Assembly (NCBI RefSeq): GCF_001484605.1 | Contig: NZ_CP013747.1 | Location: 124,001 to 188,000, forward strand | Origin: Pseudarthrobacter sulfonivorans | GTDB lineage: Bacteria; Actinomycetota; Actinomycetes; Actinomycetales; Micrococcaceae | Length of the DNA: 64,000 nt | Direction of reading: 5' to 3' | Shown here: piece after piece, positions 7,607 through 15,776 of the stretch | Layout: each line of letters begins with the position of its first letter | Numbering within the stretch: position 1 is the first letter of the stretch | Position numbers and translations under genes: made by a program | Notes under the pieces: model-generated | Databases searched by the model: none | Told to the model about the DNA's origin: nothing | Seen by the model: the letters and a program-made list of their open reading frames with translations, nothing else

Positions 7607-9487
7607 TTAGATCTCGGCTGCGGCCCAGAAACCAGATTGGGTTGCCTCGTACATGCGTCCGCCCCTGAGGCGTGTGCCGATGATATGCACGCGGTAATCG
7701 CCGACTGCCCCCGCCAGGGCATCGCTGGCCGCGCGGTCCTGCGCCCACACGACTGTCTCTCCAGCGGGGGCCTGCTGGTCGGTGAGGACAGTGACGTTCC
7801 GGGCGGCGAGCAGCCCCTTCAGGTGGTTGCGCTGCATGTCGTTGGTGTCGAGTCCGATGTCGGCGCTGGGAGAGCTGAGCGTAACCTTCCGGCCCTGCTC
7901 GGCCAGCCACAGGGCGGCGAACATCGCGGTCTCCGTGTCCCCATGCACAGTCAGCTCCTTCGCTTCGGGGGCACGGCGGTCGGCCAGCATCTGCACGGCG
8001 TCGATGGCTCCCTTGGGGGCGCCCGAGCTGTTAGTGCCGGTGGCGAGTAGGACGGTGTCATACCCGTTCATGTCCGCTTCCGTGATCTCGGTGTTGAGCC
8101 GGACTTCAACGCCGGTGCGCTGCAGCTCGGCGCGATAGAACTCGAGGAACGTGGTGATCTCCTTGTTCAAGACCTCCGCCGCTGCCCACCCCCGCAGCTG
8201 GCCGCCAATCTCCTGCTCGCGTTCGACCAGCGTCACTTCATGCCCGCGCTCGGCGGCCAGGATGGCGGCCTCGCATCCGGCCGGGCCGGCTCCAACAATC
8301 AGGACCCGCTTGGCGAGGACGGCCAGCCGACGGGCCTCGGCGGCCCGCTTTTCTTGAGATAGGGCTGGGTTAATAACGCACTGTGTGTGCTGACCGTTGA
8401 ACATCCACCGTGAGATGCACTCGTTGACGGCGAGGCAGCGGCGAATGTTGGACGTTTCACCACGCCGGGTCTTCTCGACGATCGCGGGATCGGCAAGGCC
8501 GGCTCGTCCCATGGCGACGAAGTCCAGTTCCCCGGCGGCGACGTCGTCGTTGAGCTCGTCCAGTAGCCAGACCAAACGCCCGACTCCAATGACGGGTACG
8601 GAGACCCGCTTCTTCACTTCTTTGGCATAGTGCAGGAGGTTGCCCGGGGGGACCATGGGCAGGAGAATGTCCGCTGTGTCGTAATTGCCGGCCGACACGT
8701 CCAGCGCATCGACGTACTCCTCCAGCATCTGGCAGAACGCCAGCCCGTCCTCCAGGGAGAGCCCGCCCTCGTACGGCTCCTCGACACTGAGCCTGTACAG
8801 CACCGGGAAGTCGCGACCGACCTGTTCGCGTACCGCCCGGACCACCTCGAGGGCGAATCGGGCCCGATTTTCGAGCGAACCTCCGTACCCATCGGTGCGC
8901 TTGTTCGTCTTGGGCGACAGGAACTGCCCTAGCAGGTACCCGTGCGCGCCGTGGAGCTCTACCGCGTCGAAGCCCACTTCCTTGGCCCGGCGGGCGCCCT
9001 GGGCGTACATGTTGATCAGGCCGGGGATCTCCTCGAGCTCGATGGCGCGCGGTGCCGTTCCGAAGGCGCTGGTGATGCCGGCCGTTGGCGCGATCGGGGG
9101 CACGTTGCCTTCGGTGTTGCCCTGCGAGTTCTGGCGGCCCGTATGGTGCAACTGCACGGCGATCTTCGCGCCCTCATTGTGCACCGCCTCGACCAGGTCG
9201 GCCAGACCGGACCGGTAACGGTCGTGGTCGATCCGGATCGGGTGTCCGACCGTGCGGCCAACCTGCCAGTCAACCGAGGTGTTCTCCGTGATGAGCAGGC
9301 CCGCTCCCCCGCGCGCCCGTTCCCGGAAATATTCGATGAGGCGGGGGCCCGCGTATCCATCGACGTCGGCGTACTGGGTGAAGATGGGGGACTGGACGAA
9401 GCGGTTCTTCAGGGACATCCGTCCGATCCGTCCGGGCTGGAACAGTGCGGCGTGCTTCACGGCACGCTCGCTCAGGGTATTCGACAT
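7607..9487 (-). CDS. Old yellow enzyme-type Fe-S flavin oxidoreductase (dienoyl-CoA reductase/TMADH-like)
   Basis: A 626-residue protein; ATG at 9487 (MSNTLSERAVKHAALFQPGR) was chosen because AAGGAG lies eight bases upstream. The N-terminal FMN barrel (about 1-350) contains QLHHTGRQ and ELHGAHGYLLGQFLSPKTN. The C-terminal half is an FAD/NAD(P) module (VLIVGAGPAGCEAAILAAERG). In trimethylamine dehydrogenase and dienoyl-CoA reductase these are joined by a [4Fe-4S] site, CxxCxxC...C. Here the motif reads CLAVNECISRW...C, with Val where the second Cys is expected, so the cluster may be altered or lost. It likely reduces or dehydrogenates a small unsaturated or amine substrate. Confidence 0.87.
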   Translation of the reverse strand: MSNTLSERAVKHAALFQPGRIGRMSLKNRFVQSPIFTQYADVDGYAGPRLIEYFRERARGGAGLLITENTSVDWQVGRTVGHPIRIDHDRYRSGLADLVEAVHNEGAKIAVQLHHTGRQNSQGNTEGNVPPIAPTAGITSAFGTAPRAIELEEIPGLINMYAQGARRAKEVGFDAVELHGAHGYLLGQFLSPKTNKRTDGYGGSLENRARFALEVVRAVREQVGRDFPVLYRLSVEEPYEGGLSLEDGLAFCQMLEEYVDALDVSAGNYDTADILLPMVPPGNLLHYAKEVKKRVSVPVIGVGRLVWLLDELNDDVAAGELDFVAMGRAGLADPAIVEKTRRGETSNIRRCLAVNECISRWMFNGQHTQCVINPALSQEKRAAEARRLAVLAKRVLIVGAGPAGCEAAILAAERGHEVTLVEREQEIGGQLRGWAAAEVLNKEITTFLEFYRAELQRTGVEVRLNTEITEADMNGYDTVLLATGTNSSGAPKGAIDAVQMLADRRAPEAKELTVHGDTETAMFAALWLAEQGRKVTLSSPSADIGLDTNDMQRNHLKGLLAARNVTVLTDQQAPAGETVVWAQDRAASDALAGAVGDYRVHIIGTRLRGGRMYEATQSGFWAAAEI

Positions 9488-9607
9488 TGGGGACTCCTTC
9501 GTCACCGGGAGGTATTTCCTCGCAGTAGCAAGTATCTGAAACTCCAGGGCGCAAAACCTGCCGCCATGTGCACAGAAATGTTCCAGGTACGCACAATGTT
9601 GAGTGGA

Positions 9608-10519
9608 TCACACTCCGCGGCGGGCATTCCGTGCTTCCCGGGGTGAAACACCGTAGGCGGCACGGAAGGTACGACTAAACGACGACGGGTTGTCGAAACC
9701 GCACCGGTGTGCGACCTGAGTGACCGATACAGGTGCAGGCGACAGCAGTAGTTGGTAGGCGAGTTCCCGACGATGCCGCATCAAAAACTCTCGGCAAGTC
9801 TCCCCTGTACCCTCGAACAGTGTATGAAGGTAGCGGTTCGATACTGCATTACCGCGGGCAATATCATCCACGGTGAGGCTGGAATCGCCAAGCCTGGACT
9901 GGATGAAGGCCTTGATCTCCATTAGCCGAATAGTCTTTGTGTCGAGCACGATGTTGGACGAAGCGCCAATTGCCGAGGCCAACAGATCGATGGCAATCCG
10001 TCCCGTTAGCGCAGCTGCATCCTCGTCCAGGTCCGGCGACTTCATCGACGTGTGTAACCAGTCAAACAGCAAACGCAGACTGGGGCTGGTGGCCAGGGGT
10101 CGGCCGACAAGTGAGTCAAGGCGCGGCAGTGCCTCGAGGCAGAGCTGCCGGGGCATAAAGAGCGTGGTCTTAACGAGCGGGCCTTCACTGAAGCACTCCC
10201 CCGGGACGACGCCGTCCCACACAACCGCGGTGCCGGGTCCCACAACTGCCTGCCGGCCGCCTTGTGAGAATACTTCCCGGCCGTGCCTTACCAACAGCAC
10301 GGCTGCATAGTCACCGTTCGTATGGCTGATTTCCCGCTGGCCGCGGCGCCCGGACATTCCGCCAAGACGGCAATCCACAGCCCACGGCCCACCAAGCTTT
10401 GCCGCCCTGTACTTCAATGCGGCGTCGCGAACCACATCCAACTGCCACGGCAAATGGCTTGTCGAGAAATCAGAGACCATCTCATCGGTAACTGTAGGGA
10501 TCGTCGTCACGAAGTTCAT
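9608..10519 (-). CDS. AraC-family transcriptional regulator
   Basis: A 303-residue regulator. The N-terminal 180 residues resemble the AraC-binding-like sensor domain found in many degradation regulators (RGQREISHTNGDYAAVLLVRHG). The C-terminal AraC DNA-binding domain has two helix-turn-helix units, SLTVDDIARGNAVSNRYLHTLF and PVSVTQVAHRCGFDNPSSFS followed by RTFRAAYGVSPREAR. It is transcribed toward the flavin oxidoreductase/VOC pair, 120 bases away, and is the most likely local regulator of that pair or of the catechol dioxygenase behind it. Confidence 0.9.
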   Translation of the reverse strand: MNFVTTIPTVTDEMVSDFSTSHLPWQLDVVRDAALKYRAAKLGGPWAVDCRLGGMSGRRGQREISHTNGDYAAVLLVRHGREVFSQGGRQAVVGPGTAVVWDGVVPGECFSEGPLVKTTLFMPRQLCLEALPRLDSLVGRPLATSPSLRLLFDWLHTSMKSPDLDEDAAALTGRIAIDLLASAIGASSNIVLDTKTIRLMEIKAFIQSRLGDSSLTVDDIARGNAVSNRYLHTLFEGTGETCREFLMRHRRELAYQLLLSPAPVSVTQVAHRCGFDNPSSFSRTFRAAYGVSPREARNARRGV

Positions 10520-10702
10520 GGGTTATTCCATTCCGTGCATAGTGCAGCAGATGTTCTTTTCCGATCCAGACCACCCCTAACAGATCGTGACGATGAAAGA
10601 GTGGCCGTATTCAGGGACGGTCAGGGCAGCACTTCAACGTGTCGGCGTTAGTCAGAGTGAGATGGCTTGAAGCTTGCAGCGTGGCCCTTTTCGCCAGGCC
10701 TT

Positions 10703-10727
10703 CGGGTGGCGCTGAAGCCGCCACCCG
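10703..10727 (-). terminator. Hairpin after the catechol dioxygenase gene
   Basis: Nine-base arms CGGGTGGCG and CGCCACCCG enclose a seven-base loop, about 46 bases past the catA stop on the minus strand. No strong T-run follows, so termination may be incomplete. Confidence 0.5.
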
Positions 10728-10773
10728 ACGACCTAGTGATCAAGGAGGGGCCATTCCCGCAGACGGCGTTGTG

Positions 10774-11622
10774 TCAGTTCTCAGGATCGAGGATGAAGTC
10801 GTACGTGACTTCACGGCCGTTGCCGTCCCCGCGGTCCGTAGGTGCGAGGATTAGCTCCGGCTTCACGGCCGAAGCAATATCGTCTGCCACATGCTCATCA
10901 CCCTGGAAGTACAACTGGGTAGTGATGAGCTGGTGGCCGGGCGCGGAGACCTTCAGGTGCAGGTGTGCCGGACGCCAGGCGTGCCAGCCGGCAGCTGCGA
11001 TGAGGGCACCGCAGGCGCCGTCAGTTGGAATCTGGTACGGGGCCGGCTGAATGGTGTTGGCCTGGAACTTGCCCTCGGCGTCGGCAATGACGGAGCCACG
11101 GAGGTTCCATTCCGGCAGGCCCGGCGCGAACTGGGAGTAAAAGCCAAGGTCGTCAGCGTGCCAAAGCTCGATCAAGGCTCCCGGTAGGGGCTGCCCAGCA
11201 ACGTTCTTTACCTGTCCCTGGAACAGAAGCGGCGTGCCCGGCTCGTCATCACGCATGGGCAGCGAAGCTGGTGTGTTTTGAACAGGCGCGTTCGGGATGT
11301 AATAGGGACCTTCAATGGTTCCCTTGGAGCCGTGTCGGTTGACGTTGGCAACTTCTTCGACGGAGTGCTCCACCCAGACATCAAGAAACAGCGGCCATTC
11401 CCCATCCTCGCCGACCCTGATCAGCCAAGCTTTAAGGGCGTTGTATTCGTCATAAGTGACCTTTTCGTCGATCACGGTGTCGTTGATGGCTTTGATGATC
11501 CTGCCGGCAAGGGCACTAACTCTTTCCTGGCTTGTAGTTACAGCGACGTGCTTGTCTTCCCTGAAGCGGGCTGTTGCACCCGCACCTGAGGCGGCTGCAG
11601 TTGCCTGGGTTTCCGTTGTCAC
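10774..11622 (-). CDS. catA: Catechol 1,2-dioxygenase (intradiol)
   Basis: A 282-residue enzyme that opens catechol to cis,cis-muconate with a non-haem Fe(III). GTG at 11622 was chosen because AAAGGAGT lies directly upstream. All four iron ligands of the family are present: Tyr162 (LGFYSQF), Tyr196 (PAPYQIP), His220 and His222 (PAHLHLK). The N-terminal helical dimerisation region (about 30-100) is complete, and GTIEGPYYIPNAP is typical of the catechol rather than protocatechuate class. No catB or catC is beside it, so the rest of the beta-ketoadipate route must be elsewhere. A hydroxyquinol or chlorocatechol preference cannot be excluded. Confidence 0.88.
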   Translation of the reverse strand: MTTETQATAAASGAGATARFREDKHVAVTTSQERVSALAGRIIKAINDTVIDEKVTYDEYNALKAWLIRVGEDGEWPLFLDVWVEHSVEEVANVNRHGSKGTIEGPYYIPNAPVQNTPASLPMRDDEPGTPLLFQGQVKNVAGQPLPGALIELWHADDLGFYSQFAPGLPEWNLRGSVIADAEGKFQANTIQPAPYQIPTDGACGALIAAAGWHAWRPAHLHLKVSAPGHQLITTQLYFQGDEHVADDIASAVKPELILAPTDRGDGNGREVTYDFILDPEN

Positions 11623-11844
11623 GGTGACTCCTTTGTCGTAGAAATTTCGTATTGATGTCAGCATTGTGCGTTAGGACAGCGCCATGTGCTGGGCATCACA
11701 TAGTGTTCGGTTGATTCAGACTAGGCTTTCAATTGGGCGAACAGAAATACCTATTTCAGACGCATTGAAAGGGTTTCCGTATCAGTTGTCGGGGAAGCTG
11801 CACGACGGCGGATGGGTGCTTCGCCAGCGAGGTCACCTTGATGT

Positions 11845-12321
11845 CTATGTACGGACGAGCGGCAAACCAGAGAGCAACAAGTGCTCGTCGTTTTCAGCCA
11901 CGTCGAACACTGAGCAGTTCGAGTACTCACCGACTACACCCCAAAGATGCGCCCACCTCCCGTCACGCTGAAGTTCCTTCAAGCATTCACGTTCCTTAGC
12001 TTTGAGGGTGCCCTCCTGGTCAGTGGGCATGTCCAATATCATTTGATATGTCCTGGTGGTCACACTGGACGGCCGGATCAAAAGATTGTTGCGTTCCTGG
12101 ACAACCTCCGCGACCGTGGGGACACGAGCCTCGTTGGAGGGCAGGGCGTGTTGAGCAATCTTGACGGACTGGCCTATGGCGTCCAGCAGCCGCTTGAGAG
12201 TTTCAGCCTCAGTTTCGGAGGCAACAGTTATGCCCTGTTGCTCCCGGCACTTCGGATCCCGCCAGCACACCATCAACGACGACGTACCGTCTTTTCGTGT
12301 GCGTTTCTGGATGCTGGCCAC
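11845..12321 (-). pseudogene. Tyrosine integrase N-terminal stub
   Basis: The frame of 158 codons begins MASIQKRTRKDGTSSLMVCW, the Arm-type DNA-binding start of actinobacterial phage/ICE integrases, and continues with the core-binding region up to about residue 100 (TVAEVVQERNNLLIRP, TTRTYQMIL). After that the sequence no longer resembles an integrase, and no R-H-R-Y catalytic domain follows in any frame. It is therefore a truncated remnant with an unrelated tail. Its presence beside tRNA-3'-end-like repeats supports an old integration site. Confidence 0.65.
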
Positions 12322-12403
12322 AAAAATGCTACGTCCGTCTCAACGCTCTGGGGCATTTGTCAACGACCAGCAAGCCAACTTGCCCCTGACCTGCGATAAC
12401 ACT

Positions 12404-12537
12404 GTGCCCGAGGTGGGACTCGGACCGCCTTCCAGCCCCTGAAGAACCGCTGCTACCCAGAACATTGCCACTCCGGCCCAGTCCGGAGCCAATACGAGCC
12501 GATCCGAAGCCCAGGGTGTGCACAATGTGCACACCCT
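12404..12537. repeat. Att-like repeat, copy A, with perfect palindrome
   Basis: The copy starts GTGCCCGAGGTGGGACTCG, which on the minus strand resembles the T-arm and acceptor 3' end of a tRNA (TTCGAGTCCCACC, CGGGCAC). About 110 bases on is a near-perfect dyad: AGGGTGTGCACA and TGTGCACACCCT around a single A (12513-12537), followed by six T. A diverged second copy with the same order lies at 15082-15214. No complete tRNA can be folded here because the 5' T-stem is missing. Confidence 0.55.
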
Positions 12538-12538
12538 G

Positions 12539-13869
12539 TTTTTTCTGCGGCAGCAACGCTAAGGGGAAGGAACACACTCGACATCGCCCGACACCCCCGG
12601 CCTCCGAATCCAAGAATGCCGGGTCGCGGTGAAAGGCTTCGAGCAGATTCAACGTCTTAGACTTCGGGATCGTCAGCGCTGCAGTCACCTCCTGTCAGTC
12701 AACACATCGCGCAACCGGCAGAAACCGACATGACGCCCCGGGGGCTCCCGGCGCTTTGGCACCATAAGAGCTCACGCAGCGAAGGCTGCCACATCGCCAG
12801 CAATCGCCCGAACTGCTACAACCTGCCGGATTTCTCCTTACGAAAGGCAGGTTATCGGCGTTCTTCAAAGGGCCTGGAGAGTGGCTTTGTAAACTCCATG
12901 GCCGCCCGCTGGTTGCCGTGTGCTGGTGGCGATCGTCACGCCGATGAAAGTAGTGGTGCGGCCAAGCGGGACATCGGCCTTGGGCATCCCGGGTCCGGCA
13001 GCACGTGAAGTCAGTGCAATGTGCAAAGAGCATTCGGCCAGCGCTCGCCACCTCAGAGCCCCGTTTGGGCAGCTGAACAATTACGTCCCCAGTCATGTCC
13101 CCTGCCCCAAAAGAGCGCATGGAGAAGCGGGGGGAACTAACAAACCGGCTGCGTAGAACGGGGATTGACGTGAGCAGGCCACGACAAGCCAATGAGCCAA
13201 TGGCGACGCGGGCTCGGGACAGAATAACCGTGCCCACCGCATTGCCTCGTGCGGCGGCGTCGACGGGCAGGGTCGAGTACGGGCCATTGTCAAGACCCCG
13301 AGCGGCCGATGGTTCCCCGCACCACGGAAGCCATGAAACGAATCCGATGATAGCCGCCAGCGACACAAGTTGGCATCAAATATTTCGGTACTGCGACTAC
13401 TACAGCTTCATGTCCCTAACGGACTTCCTGGCCTGGGTCGCCAAGAATGACGGCAGCGAACCGGACATCTCCCACGTCCACGACCGCTGACACAAGCCGC
13501 ATCCGAACACCATCCGACCAGCGGAAGCAACACGATGGCCAAAGTCTCCCTGCGGACGTGTCAGGGGTATCCCCCGATAGCCCATCAGTGTTTGCAGAGT
13601 CATCCCAGTAGTCAGCGATGCCTTCTGGTCCCCCATCCGCTGGGCGGTCCCTGCACGCAACCCACGCGCTACGCGCCGGACATTCCCCCGGACATTGTTC
13701 CTCGGCGCTCCTCCGTCGCTTATTTCCTCACAACAATCTCCTCCCCCTGCCCGGTCCCCGCAGGTTGCCCTCCGGTCCCTCAAACCCAGCGGTGATTCCT
13801 CTACCAGAAGGCCCCACCAAAGCAGACGGCCAAACCAACAAGGCCCTGCCAACAACTGAGGAGATCATC
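12539..13869. other. Gene-poor stretch, no convincing gene
   Basis: Open frames here (the longest on the minus strand at 12695-13366 and 13400-13855) have low-complexity or arginine/serine-rich translations, no recognisable domain and no ribosome site. The segment SEVASAGRML (near 13040) and RVASAGRMVF (near 13530) recur on the minus strand, suggesting two decayed copies of one sequence, possibly ends of an old insertion sequence. Nothing firm can be annotated. Confidence 0.5.
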
Positions 13870-14188
13870 ATGGACACCCTGCACATCACCACACCAGCCG
13901 ACCTCGTCAGCCTCATCGGCCACAGCCTCTGATAACCCAAGGCTCTGTCCAGCAGACGGCCGAGGCCCGCGGGTTTCGGTCCAGCCTCATGAAGTCGGAG
14001 TGGAGCCGGCGGCGGAGAAAATAGCCGAGTGCCTCCCCAACGCCAAATTCCAGCGCTTAGGGACATGCTAATCGCCGACATGCCCGGACCTACCAATGGA
14101 ACTCTTCCTGGCCGGCGAAGCCGACACCGCACCGGACTGGGACCAGACCGACAAGGCCGAAGGACTCCTGCTGCAGCTCGCGCCGTGA
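13870..14188 (+). pseudogene. Probable DUF4192-family remnant
   Basis: A good ribosome site (GAGGAG) precedes an ATG that encodes only MDTLHITTPADLVSLIGHSL before TGA at 13930. This matches the very N-terminus of actinobacterial DUF4192 proteins (ITSPADLL...P..LGF). A second piece, 14096-14188, reads MELFLAGEADTAPDWDQTDK and ends EGLLLQLAP, resembling a later segment of the same family. The middle and end are missing, so this is likely a deleted pseudogene. The function of the family is unknown. Confidence 0.4.
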
Positions 14189-15081
14189 CTGGCCTTGAAG
14201 TAGTCGCGTGCGCGTGTCCACACTCGTCCCAAATGTGTACACACTCTGCTCATCTAAATCGTCTGAACTGCGACAACACGCCACAGTAGGCGGGTCACGG
14301 TCCCACACACCACCGCACCTCATGGGTTACGAGGCTGCTTTCTCCGCTAACACGTGAGGGCTGCGGGCTGAGCGCAGAGATTCGCGAACATCTCGTCGGG
14401 CGGTCATGTCTGAACGGCGTGCGGATGGCATGGAGGGGTGACAGCGCGGGGTCGCGGAGCACAAACCTAAAGGAGCATGGCAGCTATGAACTCCCAGCCG
14501 ATGGCACGCACGCCGTTCCAGCCAGCGCTGATGGCCTCGACGGCACGCTCGGCGGGGCCACGACTGGCTTCCACGCCCGGTCTCCCCCGTCACGAGGCGA
14601 GGGACACCGGATTTCTCTCCAAGTCATGTCGCGTGGAACGTCCGGACGCACGAAGTGGTACCGGCAGAACCTGCAGGAACGGACCAAACTGCAAGTCGAC
14701 AACCGCCCGTGGACACCCTGTGGACAATGTCCACGCCCCTTTGGCCGGACAAACGGCCACATTCCCGCTTCCCCAGACTCCAAGATGGCGAAAATAGCGC
14801 AAGGATCTCAAGAAAATCTCATCCAGGTCATGTCATCAGCGCAACCGCGAGACATGAATAGGTGACAGACCAAGTACGGCCGCCACATCAACCGGAAAGG
14901 AGACACAAATGCCCCCACATCCCAGCAAGCGGAGGGCCTGCTCGCCAGGGTCCTGAGCCCGCCACCCACATAATTTCATAGGCGCGCGCGGCGCCAGGTG
15001 CACTCCGCAGCCGGCCTCTGGGGCCGACGGAGGGTAAATGTACACACATCAGAAGCAAAAACGCCTCTGACGTGGGAAAAC
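14189..15081. other. Gene-poor stretch with short TGTnnACA dyads
   Basis: No credible coding sequence is visible. Two dyads similar to those in the att-like repeats occur: TGTGTACACA near 14234-14243 and GTGGACA-A-TGTCCAC at 14720-14734. The latter shares the single-base centre of the repeat copies at 12513 and 15196. Otherwise the segment looks like decayed DNA. Confidence 0.5.
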
Positions 15082-15214
15082 GTGCCCGAGGTGGGACTCG
15101 AACTGCATTCCAGCCCCTGCAAACACTGGGCTCCCGCGGAAACATGCGGATTCCGGCCCAATCCGACCGATGTACGACCCGATCCGAGGCCCAAAGTGTG
15201 GACATTGTCCACAC
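15082..15214. repeat. Att-like repeat, copy B, with palindrome
   Basis: Starts GTGCCCGAGGTGGGACTCGA, followed like copy A by CATTCCAGCCCCTG and GATCCGAGGCCCA, and ends with the dyad GTGTGGACA and TGTCCACAC around one T (15196-15214). The two copies are direct repeats about 2.7 kb apart; both carry a partial tRNA 3' end on the minus strand. They could be attL/attR of a lost element or duplicated flanks of an integrase gene. Confidence 0.5.
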
Positions 15215-15776
15215 CCCAAATTTGCCCTTCTACGCAAGCCCACAACGCCAACCGCGCTCCCCCACTGAGGGAACGCGGTTTCTCTTGCACTGGCCGAAGC
15301 CAGACGACGGACGGGTTCGCCCCGTCCATTGTTGTGGGTGACGGCGCCTGCAAGGGACGGCACATGCATGGGCCGCGAGGCCGCTCCATCAAAGCAGGAC
15401 TTCATGGTAATGACACCTCATTCACGCATCTCATGAGCTGATTGTCAGGCAAGCACATGATCAAGCCACAAAGCGGTCACGCGCCCATCCGGCTCCCCCA
15501 CCGGAACCGGTCGCTGCTGAAGCGGAGGCGCGCGGCACTCCGGTACGTGATCCGAGGATCATTAACGACGCGGCCACAGAATTTCGTGGCTATCGTCGGC
15601 TCTTATGGCTGCTTTTGCTGCATTCTTTGTGACCTCATCCAACGCGCTATGCGGCTCTGGCTTCATCTGGCACACAGGCGTAGCGTCATATGACCAGGTG
15701 ATCGGCAGGGTTCAAGGAGCCGCGCTTCTGCGCCCGATGGTTAGCCTTTGAGGTCAGTCCTCTAAAGGAGCTCAGG
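15215..15776 (+). other. Upstream region of the debranching enzyme
   Basis: No gene is recognised. A short open segment near 15549-15620 (RIINDAATEFRGYRRLLWLL) might be a relic but matches nothing known to me. AAAGGAG (15763-15769) just before the ATG at 15777 is the ribosome site of the debranching enzyme. Confidence 0.4.

Noticed and set aside
12401..12424. A tRNA gene on the minus strand
   Set aside because: Only the 3' T-arm and acceptor half can be matched; D-arm, anticodon arm and 5' acceptor are absent, so it was recorded as an att-like fragment.
12695..13366. 223-codon minus-strand frame in the gene-poor region
   Set aside because: No ribosome site, no domain, uneven composition; likely an accident of high GC in decayed DNA.
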